NCBI RefSeq assembly: GCF_030268965.1
Contig: NZ_BSSE01000002.1
Coordinates: 124,001 to 188,000 of the forward strand
Source: Microtetraspora sp. NBRC 16547
GTDB taxonomy: Bacteria; Actinomycetota; Actinomycetes; Streptosporangiales; Streptosporangiaceae
Direction: 5' to 3'
Length of the DNA: 64,000 nucleotides
The notes beneath the pieces are model-generated. The model was not told the origin of the DNA and made no database searches. It saw nothing but the letters and a program-made list of their open reading frames with translations. This document shows positions 52,359 to 61,195 of this stretch, in pieces. Positions within the stretch are counted from its first letter, which is position 1, and the number at the start of each line of letters is the position of its first letter. A program made the translations under genes and the position numbers.

Positions 52359-54461
52359 CTAGACCGGGACGGAGGCCACGCCGGGGGCGAGGAACCGGGA
52401 GCCGGTCACCGCCTCGGAGATGCCCTCACGGTCCAGGTACGGCGTGATGCCGCCGGTGTGGAACGGCCATCCCGCGCCCAGGATCATGCACAGGTCGATG
52501 TCCTGGGCCGCCGCCACCACGCCCTCGTCGAGCATCAGGCGGATCTCCTCGGCGAGCGCACTGAGCGCGCGGAGCCGTACCTCCTCGCCGGTGGACGGGG
52601 AGGAGCCGCCTTCGAACAGCGCGCGCACCTCGGGGTCGATCTGGAAGTCGGCGCCGTAGACGCCCGGCTTGCCTGCGGCGACCAGCTTGGCCAGGTTGCC
52701 GGACACGGCGAACCGCTCCGGGAAGGCGGCGTGCATGGTCTCCGCGACGTGCAGCGCCACGGCCGGCCCGACGAGCTGGAGCAGCGTGAACGGCGTCATG
52801 GGCAGCCCCAGACCGTCCAGCGCGTGGTCGGCGACCTCCAGCGGCGTACCCTCGTCGGCGGCGGCGGTGATCTCGCCCATGAACCGGGTCAGCAGCCGGT
52901 TCACCACGAACGCCGGGGCGTCCTTGACCAGCACGGACGACTTCTTCAGCGTCTTGGCGACCGAGAACGCCGTGGCCAGCGTGGCGTCGTCGGTGGCGTC
53001 GCCCCGGACGATCTCCAGGAGCGGCATCACCGCCACCGGGTTGAAGAAGTGGAAGCCGACGACCCGCTCCGGACGCCGCAGCCCGGACGCCATGGCGGTG
53101 ATCGAGAGCGAGGAGGTGTTGGTGGCCAGGACGCACTCGTCCGAGACGACCGCCTCGACCTCGGCCAGCACCGTGCGCTTGACGTCGAGGTCCTCGAAGA
53201 CGGCCTCGATGACGAAGTCGGCATCGGCGAACGCGTCCTTGGTCAGCGACCCGGTGACCAGGGCCTTGAGCCGGCCCGCCTGGTCGGCCGAGACCCGGCC
53301 CTTGGCGAGTAGCTTGTCCACCTCGGTGTGGACGTAGCCGACGCCCTTGTCCAGGCGCGTCTGGTCGAGGTCGGTCAGCACGACCGGCACCTCCAGCCGC
53401 CGCGCGAACAGCAGCGCGAGCTGGGACGCCATCAGCCCGGCGCCCACCACGCCGACCTTGGTGACCTTGCGGGCCAGCGCCCTGTCCGGCGCGCCGGCCG
53501 GCTTCTTGGCCCGGCGCTGCACCAGGTCGAACGCGTACAGCCCGGCGCGCAGCTCGTCGCCCATCAGCAGGTCGGCGAGCGCCCGGTCCTCGGCGGCGAA
53601 GCCCTCGTCCCTGGAGGCGGTCTTCGCCAGCGCGATCAGGTCGAGCGCGCGGTAGGGCGCGGGCGAGGCGCCGCGCAGCTTCAGGTCCACCAGGACGCGC
53701 GCGTCCGCGACCGCCTTGTCCCAGTCGCCCTCGTACGGCGCGCGCGTCACGGTCTCCTCGCCGCGCAGCACCCGGGCGGCCCAGCGGATCGACTCCTCCA
53801 GGAAGTCGGCCGGTTCGAACATCGCGTCGGCGACGCCCAGCTCGTAGGCGTCCCTCCCCTTGATCATGCGGTTCTGCGAGAGCGGGTTCTCGATGATCAG
53901 CTTGATGGCCTTCTCCGGGCCGATCAGCCGGGGGAGGAGCTGGGTGCCGCCCCAGCCGGGGACCAGGCCGAGGAAGCACTCGGGGAGCGCGATGGCCGGC
54001 ACGCCGGACGACACCGTCCGGTAGGCGCAGTGCAGGGCGATCTCCAGGCCGCCGCCCATGGCCGCGCCGTTGACGAACGCGAACGTCGGGACGCCCAGCT
54101 CGCCGAGGCGGCGGAAGACGTGGTGGCCGAGCGCGCCGATGGCGGTGGCCTCCTCGTGCGTCGCGACCGCCGCCGCCCCCTTGAGGTCGGCGCCGACGGC
54201 GAAGATGAACGGCTTGCCGGTGACGCCGACGGCCGCGACGTCGCCCCGCGCCTCGATGGCGTCCAGGGCGTCGTTCAGCGCGAGGAGGCCCTGCGGCCCG
54301 AACGTGTTGGGCTTGGTGTGGTCGAGCCCGTTGTCCAGCGTGATCAGCGCCATGGTGCCCGCGCCGTACGGCAGCTCGACGTCGCGCGCCAGGGCCCTGG
54401 TGACGACCTCGCCGGTGTCCTTGCCCGAGAGCAGGCTCTTGTACGTCTCGATGTCGCTCAT
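52359..54461 (-). CDS. fadB: fatty-oxidation enzyme: enoyl-CoA hydratase / 3-hydroxyacyl-CoA dehydrogenase
   Basis: A 700-residue bifunctional beta-oxidation protein. N-terminal crotonase domain: FIFAVGADLKGAA (oxyanion) and FLGLVPGWGGTQLLPRLIG. The 3-hydroxyacyl-CoA dehydrogenase follows from about residue 315: NAD-binding GVVGAGLMASQLALLFA, VIEAVFEDLDVKR, GFHFFNPVAVMPLLEIV and VNRLLTRFMGE. It partners with the thiolase encoded upstream, whose stop overlaps its ATG as ATGA. The frame is open to 55361, but the conserved start is 54461. Could equally be named fadJ. Confidence 0.95.
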   Translation of the reverse strand: MSDIETYKSLLSGKDTGEVVTRALARDVELPYGAGTMALITLDNGLDHTKPNTFGPQGLLALNDALDAIEARGDVAAVGVTGKPFIFAVGADLKGAAAVATHEEATAIGALGHHVFRRLGELGVPTFAFVNGAAMGGGLEIALHCAYRTVSSGVPAIALPECFLGLVPGWGGTQLLPRLIGPEKAIKLIIENPLSQNRMIKGRDAYELGVADAMFEPADFLEESIRWAARVLRGEETVTRAPYEGDWDKAVADARVLVDLKLRGASPAPYRALDLIALAKTASRDEGFAAEDRALADLLMGDELRAGLYAFDLVQRRAKKPAGAPDRALARKVTKVGVVGAGLMASQLALLFARRLEVPVVLTDLDQTRLDKGVGYVHTEVDKLLAKGRVSADQAGRLKALVTGSLTKDAFADADFVIEAVFEDLDVKRTVLAEVEAVVSDECVLATNTSSLSITAMASGLRRPERVVGFHFFNPVAVMPLLEIVRGDATDDATLATAFSVAKTLKKSSVLVKDAPAFVVNRLLTRFMGEITAAADEGTPLEVADHALDGLGLPMTPFTLLQLVGPAVALHVAETMHAAFPERFAVSGNLAKLVAAGKPGVYGADFQIDPEVRALFEGGSSPSTGEEVRLRALSALAEEIRLMLDEGVVAAAQDIDLCMILGAGWPFHTGGITPYLDREGISEAVTGSRFLAPGVASVPV

Positions 54462-55642
54462 GCGAGGTTCTCCCAGATGACCGTGCCGCCCATGCCCATG
54501 CCGACGCACATCGTGGTGATGCCGTACCGGACGTCCGGCCGTTCGGCGAACTCGCGCGAGAGCTGGATCATGAGCCGTACGCCGGAGGAGGCGAGAGGGT
54601 GGCCGAAGGCGATCGCGCCGCCGTACGGGTTCACCCGGGGGTCGTCGTCGGCGATGCCGAAGTGCTCGAGGAACGCGAGCACCTGCACGGCGAACGCCTC
54701 GTTGATCTCGAAGAGGCCGATGTCGTCGATGGACAGCCCGGCCAGGCGCAGCGCCCGCTCGGTCGAGGGGATCGGGCCGATGCCCATGACCTCGGGGTCC
54801 ACGCCCGCGAACGCGTAGGAGACCAGCCGCATGCGCGCGGGGAGCCCCAGCTCCTCGGCGACGTCCTGCGCGGCGACGAGGCAACCGGTGGCGCCGTCGT
54901 TGATGCCGGAGGCGTTCCCGGCGGTGACCCTGCCGTGCGGCCGGAACGGCGTCTTCAGGCCGCGCAGCGCCTCCATGGTCGTCCCGGGGCGCGGTGCCTC
55001 GTCGGCGGTGGCCAGGCCCCAGCCCTCGGCCGCCTTGCGCGCCGCCATCGGGACCAGGTCCGGCTGGATCTTGCCATCGGCGTACGCCTTGGCGGCCTTC
55101 TCCTGGGAGGCCACGGCGAACGCGTCGGCCCGCTCCTTGGTGACGGACGGGTGGCGGTCGTGCAGGTTCTCCGCCGTCATGCCCATGATCAGGGCGGATC
55201 CGTCGACCAGCCGCTCGGACAGGAATCGGGGGTTGGGGTCGACGCCCTCGCCCATCGGGTGGCGGCCCATGTGCTCGACGCCGCCGGCGATGGCCACGTC
55301 GTAGGCGCCGAAGGAGATGCCGCCCGCCACGGTGGTGACGGCGGTCATCGCGCCGGCGCACATCCGGTCGATGGCATAGCCGGGGACCGACTTGGGCAGC
55401 CCGGCCAGCACCGCGGCCGAGCGGCCGATGGTCAGGCCCTGGTCGCCGATCTGGGTGGTGGCCGCGATGGCCACCTCGTCCACCCGCTCGGGCGGGAGGC
55501 CGGGATTGCGGCGCATGAGCTCGCGGATGACGCGGACAACCATGTCGTCGGCACGCGTTTCGGCGTACAGGCCCTTGGGGCCCGACCTGCCGAAAGGCGT
55601 GCGCACGCCGTCGACGAAGACGACTTCACGGGACGCAGGCAC
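54458..55642 (-). CDS. fadA: acetyl-CoA C-acyltransferase (thiolase)
   Basis: A 394-residue thiolase that cleaves 3-ketoacyl-CoA to acetyl-CoA. Nucleophile C95 (DRMCAGAMTAV), EINEAF with the active-site Asn/Glu loop, the GHPLASSG His, and the second Cys in TTMCVGMGMGG. GTG start at 55642 with AGGAG (minus, 55651-55655) upstream. First gene of the two-gene beta-oxidation operon. Palindromic sites overlap and flank its ribosome-site region, suggesting TetR/FadR-type control by acyl-CoA. Confidence 0.95.
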   Translation of the reverse strand: MPASREVVFVDGVRTPFGRSGPKGLYAETRADDMVVRVIRELMRRNPGLPPERVDEVAIAATTQIGDQGLTIGRSAAVLAGLPKSVPGYAIDRMCAGAMTAVTTVAGGISFGAYDVAIAGGVEHMGRHPMGEGVDPNPRFLSERLVDGSALIMGMTAENLHDRHPSVTKERADAFAVASQEKAAKAYADGKIQPDLVPMAARKAAEGWGLATADEAPRPGTTMEALRGLKTPFRPHGRVTAGNASGINDGATGCLVAAQDVAEELGLPARMRLVSYAFAGVDPEVMGIGPIPSTERALRLAGLSIDDIGLFEINEAFAVQVLAFLEHFGIADDDPRVNPYGGAIAFGHPLASSGVRLMIQLSREFAERPDVRYGITTMCVGMGMGGTVIWENLA

Positions 55643-55653
55643 GAGGTTCGCTC

Positions 55654-55696
55654 CTACTGATCGGTAGCTTCTCGGACCAATGCTACTTATCGGTAA
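55654..55696 (-). promoter_or_regulatory. FadR/TetR-type operators of the fadA-fadB operon
   Basis: Two related sites: CTACTGATCGGTAG (55654-55667), a near-perfect palindrome, and CTACTTATCGGTAA (55683-55696). TACYNATCGGTA palindromes are the usual operators of TetR-type fatty-acid-degradation repressors in actinobacteria. The first abuts the ribosome site; the second overlaps the end of the next gene. Confidence 0.65.
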
Positions 55697-56476
55697 CTAC
55701 TCCTGGGAGCGGGGTGTCCGGCTGGGCGCGCCGAGTACGGCCACGACGCAGGCCGCCAGTGCCACCGCGGCCAGGGCGAGCACCGTCACGGTGTGCGGGG
55801 CCCACAGGTGCGCGCGGGCGGAGATCAGCGCGAGGGCCAGCGTGATCGCCGCAGTCGACGGCAACCGGCGTGCCCGTGGCCGGGATGGCGCGGCGTCGTT
55901 CCAGGGATCCGGGGGCGGCTGCCTTCTCGCCGCCGCGACGATCACGTCCCTGCCCCACCACAGGAGGAACGCCATCCCGCCCATGTAGCAGGTCATCGCC
56001 AGCGTCTCGGCGGCGGACCCCAGCCGGTCCGCCGCGCCGTACAGACCGGCGTCGGTGAACAGGCGGGGCAAGGTGAGCCCGAGCAGGACCACCACCGCCC
56101 AGCAGGCCGCGACCGCCAGTCGAGTGAGCAGGCGCCGGGTGTCCGGGCGGCTCCTGGTCGCGAACACCTCGCGCTCGCCGCTCCTGGCCTCCTGCTCCCG
56201 GATGCCCCACAGCACCTGGCTGGCCGTCAGCGCGGGCAGCGTCACGGCGAACAGCACGAGCGCCGCCACGGCGTACGGCGCGGCGGCCCGGCCGGTGTCG
56301 GCCCGCTCGGCCAGGAGTTGGACGGTGACGAGGAGGGTCGTCGAGATTCCGAGTGTGAGGAGCGCGGAGCGCCGGGCTCCGGCCGCCCGCTCGCGAAGGA
56401 GGGTGAGCCGTGCGGATCCGGGGGACGCGGGAAGCCCGTCGGGGGCGGGACGACGCCGCGGTGTCAGGGCGGACAT
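55697..56476 (-). CDS. uncharacterised multi-helix membrane protein
   Basis: A 259-residue protein with about six hydrophobic helices (RRSALLTLGISTTLLVTVQLL, APYAVAALVLFAVTLPAL, LAVAACWAVVVLLGLTLP, TLAMTCYMGGMAFLLWWG, TAAITLALALISARAH, TVTVLALAAVALAACVVAVLG). No family recognised. A basic cytosolic N-terminus and inside-positive loops are evident. It reads toward fadA with 54 bp between, so its transcript could extend into the beta-oxidation operon. Function unknown. Confidence 0.75.
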   Translation of the reverse strand: MSALTPRRRPAPDGLPASPGSARLTLLRERAAGARRSALLTLGISTTLLVTVQLLAERADTGRAAAPYAVAALVLFAVTLPALTASQVLWGIREQEARSGEREVFATRSRPDTRRLLTRLAVAACWAVVVLLGLTLPRLFTDAGLYGAADRLGSAAETLAMTCYMGGMAFLLWWGRDVIVAAARRQPPPDPWNDAAPSRPRARRLPSTAAITLALALISARAHLWAPHTVTVLALAAVALAACVVAVLGAPSRTPRSQE

Positions 56477-56689
56477 CTCGTAATGATGCCGTTACCGTAC
56501 GCGATCGTGGGCCAAAACGCGGATATCTCCCGGGAACCGCTTCTCTCTCCCCTGTTTTGTCGCGGCCGAAACCGGGATCCGAGAGTTCCACATCACTGCG
56601 GCGAGACGGTAAACCCTCACGCCCGGCTCGACAACGTATAGGTCATCAGGCTCGGTTCGTGAACGTTTCGCCCTCCAGGAGGAGATTCC

Positions 56690-57193
56690 GTGGAAAAGTC
56701 ACACCGGGGTCATCGGCTCGGCCGGAGCCGAGGAACGCTCGCCGCGCTCGCGGCGGCACTGGCACTCGTAGTCGCGAGCGGCACATGGGCGGTGGCCGAC
56801 GCCCACGCTCGGCACAAGGCCGTCTCCACGCCCGACGCGCCGGCCGCGATCGGCCCCTACTCGCAGGGCATCTCGACCGGCCAGCTTCTCTTCGTCTCGG
56901 GCCAGCTCCCCATCGATCCCAGGACCGGCACGCTGCCGGCCGAGGCGTCCATCGAAGACCAGACCCGGCAGGTCCTGCGCAACGTCGAGGCCGTGCTCAA
57001 GGCGGACCGCATGACACTCGCGAACGTGGTGTCCACGACCGTCTACCTCGCCGATCTCGATGATTTCGCCCGGTTCAACACCGCCTACGCCGAGTTCTTC
57101 GGCACCGACTCCCCACCGGCCAGAGCGACCGTCGAGGTCGCGCGCGTGCCGCGCGACGCGAAGGTCGAGATCTCCGCCATCGCCGTCCGATAA
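56690..57193 (+). CDS. exported RidA/YjgF-family protein
   Basis: A 167-residue protein: basic start and hydrophobic segment (TLAALAAALALVVASGTWAVADAHA) forming a signal peptide, then a RidA domain with IGPYSQGISTGQLLFVSGQLPIDP, QTRQVLRNVEAVLKADRM, FNTAYAEFFG and PARATVEVARVPRDAKVEISAIA, including the catalytic Arg of active deaminases. Ordinary RidA is cytosolic and hydrolyses reactive enamine/imines from PLP enzymes. Here it appears to be exported, as does the PLP enzyme that follows. GTG start with AGGAGGA seven bases upstream. Confidence 0.88.
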   Translation: MEKSHRGHRLGRSRGTLAALAAALALVVASGTWAVADAHARHKAVSTPDAPAAIGPYSQGISTGQLLFVSGQLPIDPRTGTLPAEASIEDQTRQVLRNVEAVLKADRMTLANVVSTTVYLADLDDFARFNTAYAEFFGTDSPPARATVEVARVPRDAKVEISAIAVR

Positions 57194-57211
57194 GTCGCCG
57201 TCCGACAAGTC
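57182..57211 (+). repeat. 2 x 15-nt repeat of the RidA gene end
   Basis: GCCGTCCGATAAGTC (57182-57196) contains the last codons and TAA of the RidA gene; GCCGTCCGACAAGTC (57197-57211) repeats it with one change that removes the stop. It is the fourth gene terminus in this window duplicated in tandem. Confidence 0.9.
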
Positions 57212-57231
57212 ACAGCTGAAGGGACATCGCA

Positions 57232-58683
57232 GTGTCGAATCTTCGTCAGCCGAATCTTCGTCAGCCGAATCTTCACCAAGCGCCTTCGTCCGACGTCTCC
57301 CGGCGCGGCTTCGTCCGCTTCCTCGGGCTCGGAGCGGGAGTGGCGGTGGCCGGTGCCGGCGGTGTGGGGCTCGCCCCACGCGCGCACGCGGCAGCACCGG
57401 CGGCCTCCCTGCCTGCCCTTTCTTCACCGGCGGACCGCAACTACTGGCGCGCGGTGCAGCGCCTGTTCATGCTCGACAAGAAGGTGCTCTTCATGAACGT
57501 GGGCACCGTCGGCTCGCCGCCGGAGGAGGTGGTCGCCACCGTCGACCGGGTCCACCGTGAGGTCGCGATCGGCGCCAAGTCCGGCTACAGCGACTTCGCC
57601 GATGTCCGCGCGGTCCTGGCCGGCGGCTACGGGTGCGACCCCGACGAGGTCGTGGTCACGCACAACACCAGCGACGGGATGTCGAAGGTCCTGGCAGGTC
57701 TCGGACTGCGCGAGGGCGACGAGATCCTCACCACCAATCATGAGCACGCCGGTGGAAACGCGCCGATGGCCATGGCGCGTGACCGCTACGGAGTGGTGAT
57801 CAAGCGGGTCGAGGTGCCGGTCGGCAACGACCAGCGGGCCGAGGACTACGTGGCCCTGTTCCGGGCGGCCATCACATCGCGCACCAAGGTGATGCTGTTC
57901 TCGGCCCCGACCTACAAGACCGGGACCATGCTCCCCATCGCCATGCTCGCGAAGCTCGCCCAGGAACACGGGCTGACCACCCTCGTCGACGGCGCTCACA
58001 TCCCGGGCATGATGGCCTACAACTTCCACGAACTGGGCGTGGACTTCCTCGCCGGATCGGCCGCGAAGTGGCAGTGCGGGCCCGGCGGGACAGGCGTCCT
58101 CTACATCCGCAACAAGGTGCTTTCGCAGTACAACCCGAATCCGCTGCCGGAGTTCTGGCCGATGATCTCCAGCAGCTACCCGGCTGAGGGCGGGTTGCCG
58201 CCGCGGTCGAGCGGCAGCAAGGAAAGCTACGACATCGCCAAATACCTGCAGTCCGTCGGCAACGGCAGTATCGCGGTGATGGCCGGGGTCAAGAACGTGT
58301 GCGAGGTGTGGGACCGCATCGGCCGCGGGCGCATCCAGGACTACGTCCTGGGCCTCTCGAGCCATCTCAAGGATCTCATCGTGGAGCGGTGGGGGGTGCA
58401 GTCCCTGTACTCACCCAAGGACGACCCTCGGCTCGTCTGCGCGCTCACCTCGTTCAACCCGTTCCGCGACGTGAACGACGTTCTTGACGCGAAGAAGTCG
58501 GCGGCCTTCGTCGCGCGGCTCAAGGACGAGTACGGGATCGTCATCCGCAACAGCAACTTCCCGGTGATCGGTTCCTCGGCCGAGCACGTCCCGGTACGGG
58601 TGTCCACCCACCTGTTCCACCAGAGTGAGGACGTCGACCGCGTCGTCGACGCGATGTGGGAGCTGTCGGGCAAGATGGCCTGA
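57232..58683 (+). CDS. Tat-exported class V aminotransferase-fold PLP enzyme
   Basis: A 483-residue protein with a Tat signal (SRRGFVRFLGLGAGVAVAGAGG ... AHAAA) and a class V aminotransferase/cysteine-desulfurase-like domain: MNVGTVGSPPEEV, VVVTHNTSDGMSKVLAGLG, LTTNHEH, LVDGAHIPGM and the PLP lysine in AGSAAKWQCGPGGTGVLYIRN. The N-terminus has a NLRQP repeat coded by 15-nt units (57238-57276). Isopenicillin-N epimerase-like proteins are the nearest general group. Tat export fits folding with PLP in the cytosol. GTG start 38 bp after RidA, so one operon. Confidence 0.9.
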   Translation: MSNLRQPNLRQPNLHQAPSSDVSRRGFVRFLGLGAGVAVAGAGGVGLAPRAHAAAPAASLPALSSPADRNYWRAVQRLFMLDKKVLFMNVGTVGSPPEEVVATVDRVHREVAIGAKSGYSDFADVRAVLAGGYGCDPDEVVVTHNTSDGMSKVLAGLGLREGDEILTTNHEHAGGNAPMAMARDRYGVVIKRVEVPVGNDQRAEDYVALFRAAITSRTKVMLFSAPTYKTGTMLPIAMLAKLAQEHGLTTLVDGAHIPGMMAYNFHELGVDFLAGSAAKWQCGPGGTGVLYIRNKVLSQYNPNPLPEFWPMISSSYPAEGGLPPRSSGSKESYDIAKYLQSVGNGSIAVMAGVKNVCEVWDRIGRGRIQDYVLGLSSHLKDLIVERWGVQSLYSPKDDPRLVCALTSFNPFRDVNDVLDAKKSAAFVARLKDEYGIVIRNSNFPVIGSSAEHVPVRVSTHLFHQSEDVDRVVDAMWELSGKMA

Positions 58684-58723
58684 CCATCGCTCGGCCGCAC
58701 CGCCGGCTGACCGCTCGGATGAA

Positions 58724-58761
58724 GGGAAGGGTCCGCGGAGTTCGCTCCGCGGGCCCTTCCC
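58724..58761. terminator. 17-bp hairpin with UUCG loop, bidirectional
   Basis: GGGAAGGGTCCGCGGAG (58724-58740) and CTCCGCGGGCCCTTCCC (58745-58761) pair over 17 positions with one U-G, closing a TTCG tetraloop. It lies between the aminotransferase and the convergent sigma-factor operon. Confidence 0.92.
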
Positions 58762-58770
58762 GCACGACTG

Positions 58771-59031
58771 TCAGGGCTGGATCACCACGTCGATCCGGGT
58801 CCTCTCCGTGGGAGGAACGGGGTCGGAGAAGGAGTTGAGAGCCCAGAGCCCCACGACATCCGCGACCACGACGATCACCAGAGCCAGCACCAGCATGACC
58901 AGGCGGCGGCGCCGTTCCCTGCGCTGCCACTCCGAACGCGCCTTGGCGTAGGCGTCAGGGGATGCCACCACTGTCGTGGCGAGGGTGTCGAGGGTTTCGC
59001 GCAGCCGCGCCTCGGGGTCGCCCGCTTTCAC
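58771..59031 (-). CDS. small single-helix membrane protein, possible anti-sigma partner
   Basis: An 86-residue protein: acidic/helical N-terminus (KAGDPEARLRETLDTLATTVVASPDAYAKARSEWQRRERRRR), one membrane helix (LVMLVLALVIVVVADVVGLWAL) and a short outer tail (PTERTRIDVVIQP). The GTG start overlaps the TAG stop of the sigma-factor gene. Size, topology and coupling suggest a minimal anti-sigma factor, but no zinc HxxxCxxC motif is present, so this is inferred from context. Confidence 0.75.
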   Translation of the reverse strand: MKAGDPEARLRETLDTLATTVVASPDAYAKARSEWQRRERRRRLVMLVLALVIVVVADVVGLWALNSFSDPVPPTERTRIDVVIQP

Positions 59032-59630
59032 TAGTGAGCTCCCATGGCCCGGGTCAGGGCTCCCATACCGCGGGAGATGTGCGACTTCACCGCCCCGCTG
59101 CTGATTCCCATCGCTTCAGCAATCTCCTTCTCCTTGAGGTCCATCCAGTATCTGAGCACCAGCGCCTCGCGCTGCCGGTCGGGCAGACTCTTCAACGCGT
59201 CGACGACCTTCCGCTGGTCCTCGCGCAGCAACACCGCCGACTCGGCGGACTCGATGCTGCGCTCTTCGACACGCGAGTGCTTGCGCGACACCTTGATGTG
59301 CCGGATCCGCATCCGCACGAGGTTGCAGACCACAGAACGAAGATACCTAGGTCCGGCCTCGGGGTCGCGAAGGCGATACCAGCGGCGATGCAGCTCGCAG
59401 AACGCCTCGGCCACGATGTCCTCGGCGTCCTGTTCCGCGCCGAGCAGGACGGCCAGGCGCACCAGTTGGGCGTGGTGCCCGTCGAACAGCCGGATCAGTG
59501 CCGTCTCCCGTTCGACGTCGCGTAGATCCAGGCCGGGCTCCATGCCGGCGGGTGGCGGCGTCGCGGGGGCGGCCGCGGGCCGTGCGTCACTGACGGGAGG
59601 GGCCGGCCGGTGCGTGTCCCTGGCAGTCAT
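59031..59630 (-). CDS. SigE-family (ECF-type) RNA polymerase sigma factor
   Basis: A 199-residue sigma-70 protein. Pro/Ala-rich start (about 30 residues), region 2 (HHAQLVRLAVLLGAEQDAEDIVAEAFCELHRRW...YLRSVVCNLVRMRIRH) and region 4 (LKSLPDRQREALVLRYWMDLKEKEIAEAMGISSGAVKSHISRGM). ATG overlaps the symporter stop as ATGA. It lies between a transporter and a small membrane protein in one operon, a setting suggesting its release is tied to membrane or substrate signals. Confidence 0.92.
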   Translation of the reverse strand: MTARDTHRPAPPVSDARPAAAPATPPPAGMEPGLDLRDVERETALIRLFDGHHAQLVRLAVLLGAEQDAEDIVAEAFCELHRRWYRLRDPEAGPRYLRSVVCNLVRMRIRHIKVSRKHSRVEERSIESAESAVLLREDQRKVVDALKSLPDRQREALVLRYWMDLKEKEIAEAMGISSGAVKSHISRGMGALTRAMGAH

Positions 59631-61195
59631 GACCGCACCCCGTCGTCGATTCCGGCGCCTGTAGCCGTGCTGCGGGCGCGGGCGACGCGGACGACCGTGG
59701 CGAGTCCACGGGGGACCCGCAGCCGGTCGAGCAGCGGACTGGTCACCGCGACGGCGACGAGGTTCACCGCCAGCCCGACCACCCCGGCGTACAGCTGGAC
59801 GTGCACGGGGCCGATGTCCAGTGGCACCACCGGTGAGAACCCGCCCGCGTGGACCAGAGCGGTGCCGATGACCATGCCCAGCAGCCATCCCATGAGTAGG
59901 GAGAGGTGGTGCGGCGCCCGGCGCAGCAGCCCCAGAGTGATCGCCGGCAAGGTCTGCAACACCCAGACGGCCCCGAGCAGGTGGAGGTTGATGGCGGCCT
60001 GATCGCGCAGGCTCAGCGCGAAGGCGAGCGCGCCCACCTTGACGAAGAGCGACATCAGCTTGGCCATCCGGGTCTCCTGTGCCGCGGTCGCCACGGGATT
60101 GACGAACTCCACGTAGACGTTGCGCGCGAAGAGGGTCGCGGCACCGATGGACATGACCGCGGCGGGCACGAGCGCCGTCACGACGAGGGCGCCGAGCAAG
60201 AGGCCCGTCAGCCAGTCCGGTGCGAGACCCCGTACGAGCAGGGGTATGGCGAGTTCGGCGCGCCCCGGCGGCGGATCGACGGCCGAGGCGATCGCCGCGA
60301 CGCCGAACAGCGCGAACGCGCCGAGCGCTGTCGTCCAGCCGAGCAGGTTGATCGACGTCCGCCGCAGGGTGTCCGAACCGCGCGCGGAGAAGACCACCAG
60401 CAGGACGTGCGGGAACGCGAACAGCGCGAGCGCGGAGCCCAGCGCCAGTGACACATAGGCCGGCCCGAGGCCGGGGGCGAGCACCAGCGGAGGGCCGGAC
60501 ACCGCCTCGGCGCGGGCGAACACGGTGGCCGGCGAGCCCAGTTCCGCGGTGATCAGCATGGCGATGACGATCGTGGAAATCACCACGAGCACCGCCTTCA
60601 CCACCGCGACCCGGGTCGGGGCGCGTAGCCCGTGACGGAAGGTCGACACGGCGAGTACGGCGAAGACCGCCGTGAGCGCGGCGTCGCCGAGGAAACCCCG
60701 GGGATAGAGCCCCAGAGCACCGAGGACCGCGCGGATGCCGAGCAACTGCAGTGCGACATAGGGCATCGTCGCGAAGATGCCGGTGAGTGACACCGCGAGC
60801 GAGAGCAGCGGCGATCCGTAACGTCCGCGCACGAAGTCGGCGACCGTGACGTAGCCGTGTGAGCGCGCGATCGACGCCAGCGGCGGCAGCAGGACGAACG
60901 CGATCGCGCAGATGACGATCGTGTATGGCAGGGCGTAGAACCCGATGCCCCCAGAACTGAATATCGCCCCCGGTACCGCCATGAACGTGTACGCCGTGTA
61001 CACGGTGCCGCCGAGCAGACAGCACATGAGCACCCCGCCGTACCCCCGGCCGGCCAGCGCCCAGTCCTCGATACCCCCGCCTACGCCCCCCTCTGCCCGG
61101 CTCCGGCCTGACGCGCCGCGGGCGGCCAGTAGCGCACTGAGCGAGGCCACCAGTACGACGGCCGCGCAGGTGATCATCGGGATGAGGTCACGCAT
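59627..61195 (-). CDS. sodium:solute symporter family protein
   Basis: A 522-residue SSS-family transporter with about 13 helices: WALAGRGYGGVLMCCLLGGTVYTAYTFMAVPG (sodium-binding helix 1 region), GYVTVADFVRGRYGSPLLSL and LLLGALVVTALVPAAVMSIGAATLFARNVYVEFVNP. It is a likely monocarboxylate, amino-acid or polyol symporter. ATG 61195 with GGAGGAG just upstream. First gene of an operon with the sigma factor and small membrane protein. A DUF3311 subunit, often the partner of such symporters, is coded divergently at 61555. Confidence 0.9.
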   Translation of the reverse strand: MRDLIPMITCAAVVLVASLSALLAARGASGRSRAEGGVGGGIEDWALAGRGYGGVLMCCLLGGTVYTAYTFMAVPGAIFSSGGIGFYALPYTIVICAIAFVLLPPLASIARSHGYVTVADFVRGRYGSPLLSLAVSLTGIFATMPYVALQLLGIRAVLGALGLYPRGFLGDAALTAVFAVLAVSTFRHGLRAPTRVAVVKAVLVVISTIVIAMLITAELGSPATVFARAEAVSGPPLVLAPGLGPAYVSLALGSALALFAFPHVLLVVFSARGSDTLRRTSINLLGWTTALGAFALFGVAAIASAVDPPPGRAELAIPLLVRGLAPDWLTGLLLGALVVTALVPAAVMSIGAATLFARNVYVEFVNPVATAAQETRMAKLMSLFVKVGALAFALSLRDQAAINLHLLGAVWVLQTLPAITLGLLRRAPHHLSLLMGWLLGMVIGTALVHAGGFSPVVPLDIGPVHVQLYAGVVGLAVNLVAVAVTSPLLDRLRVPRGLATVVRVARARSTATGAGIDDGVRS

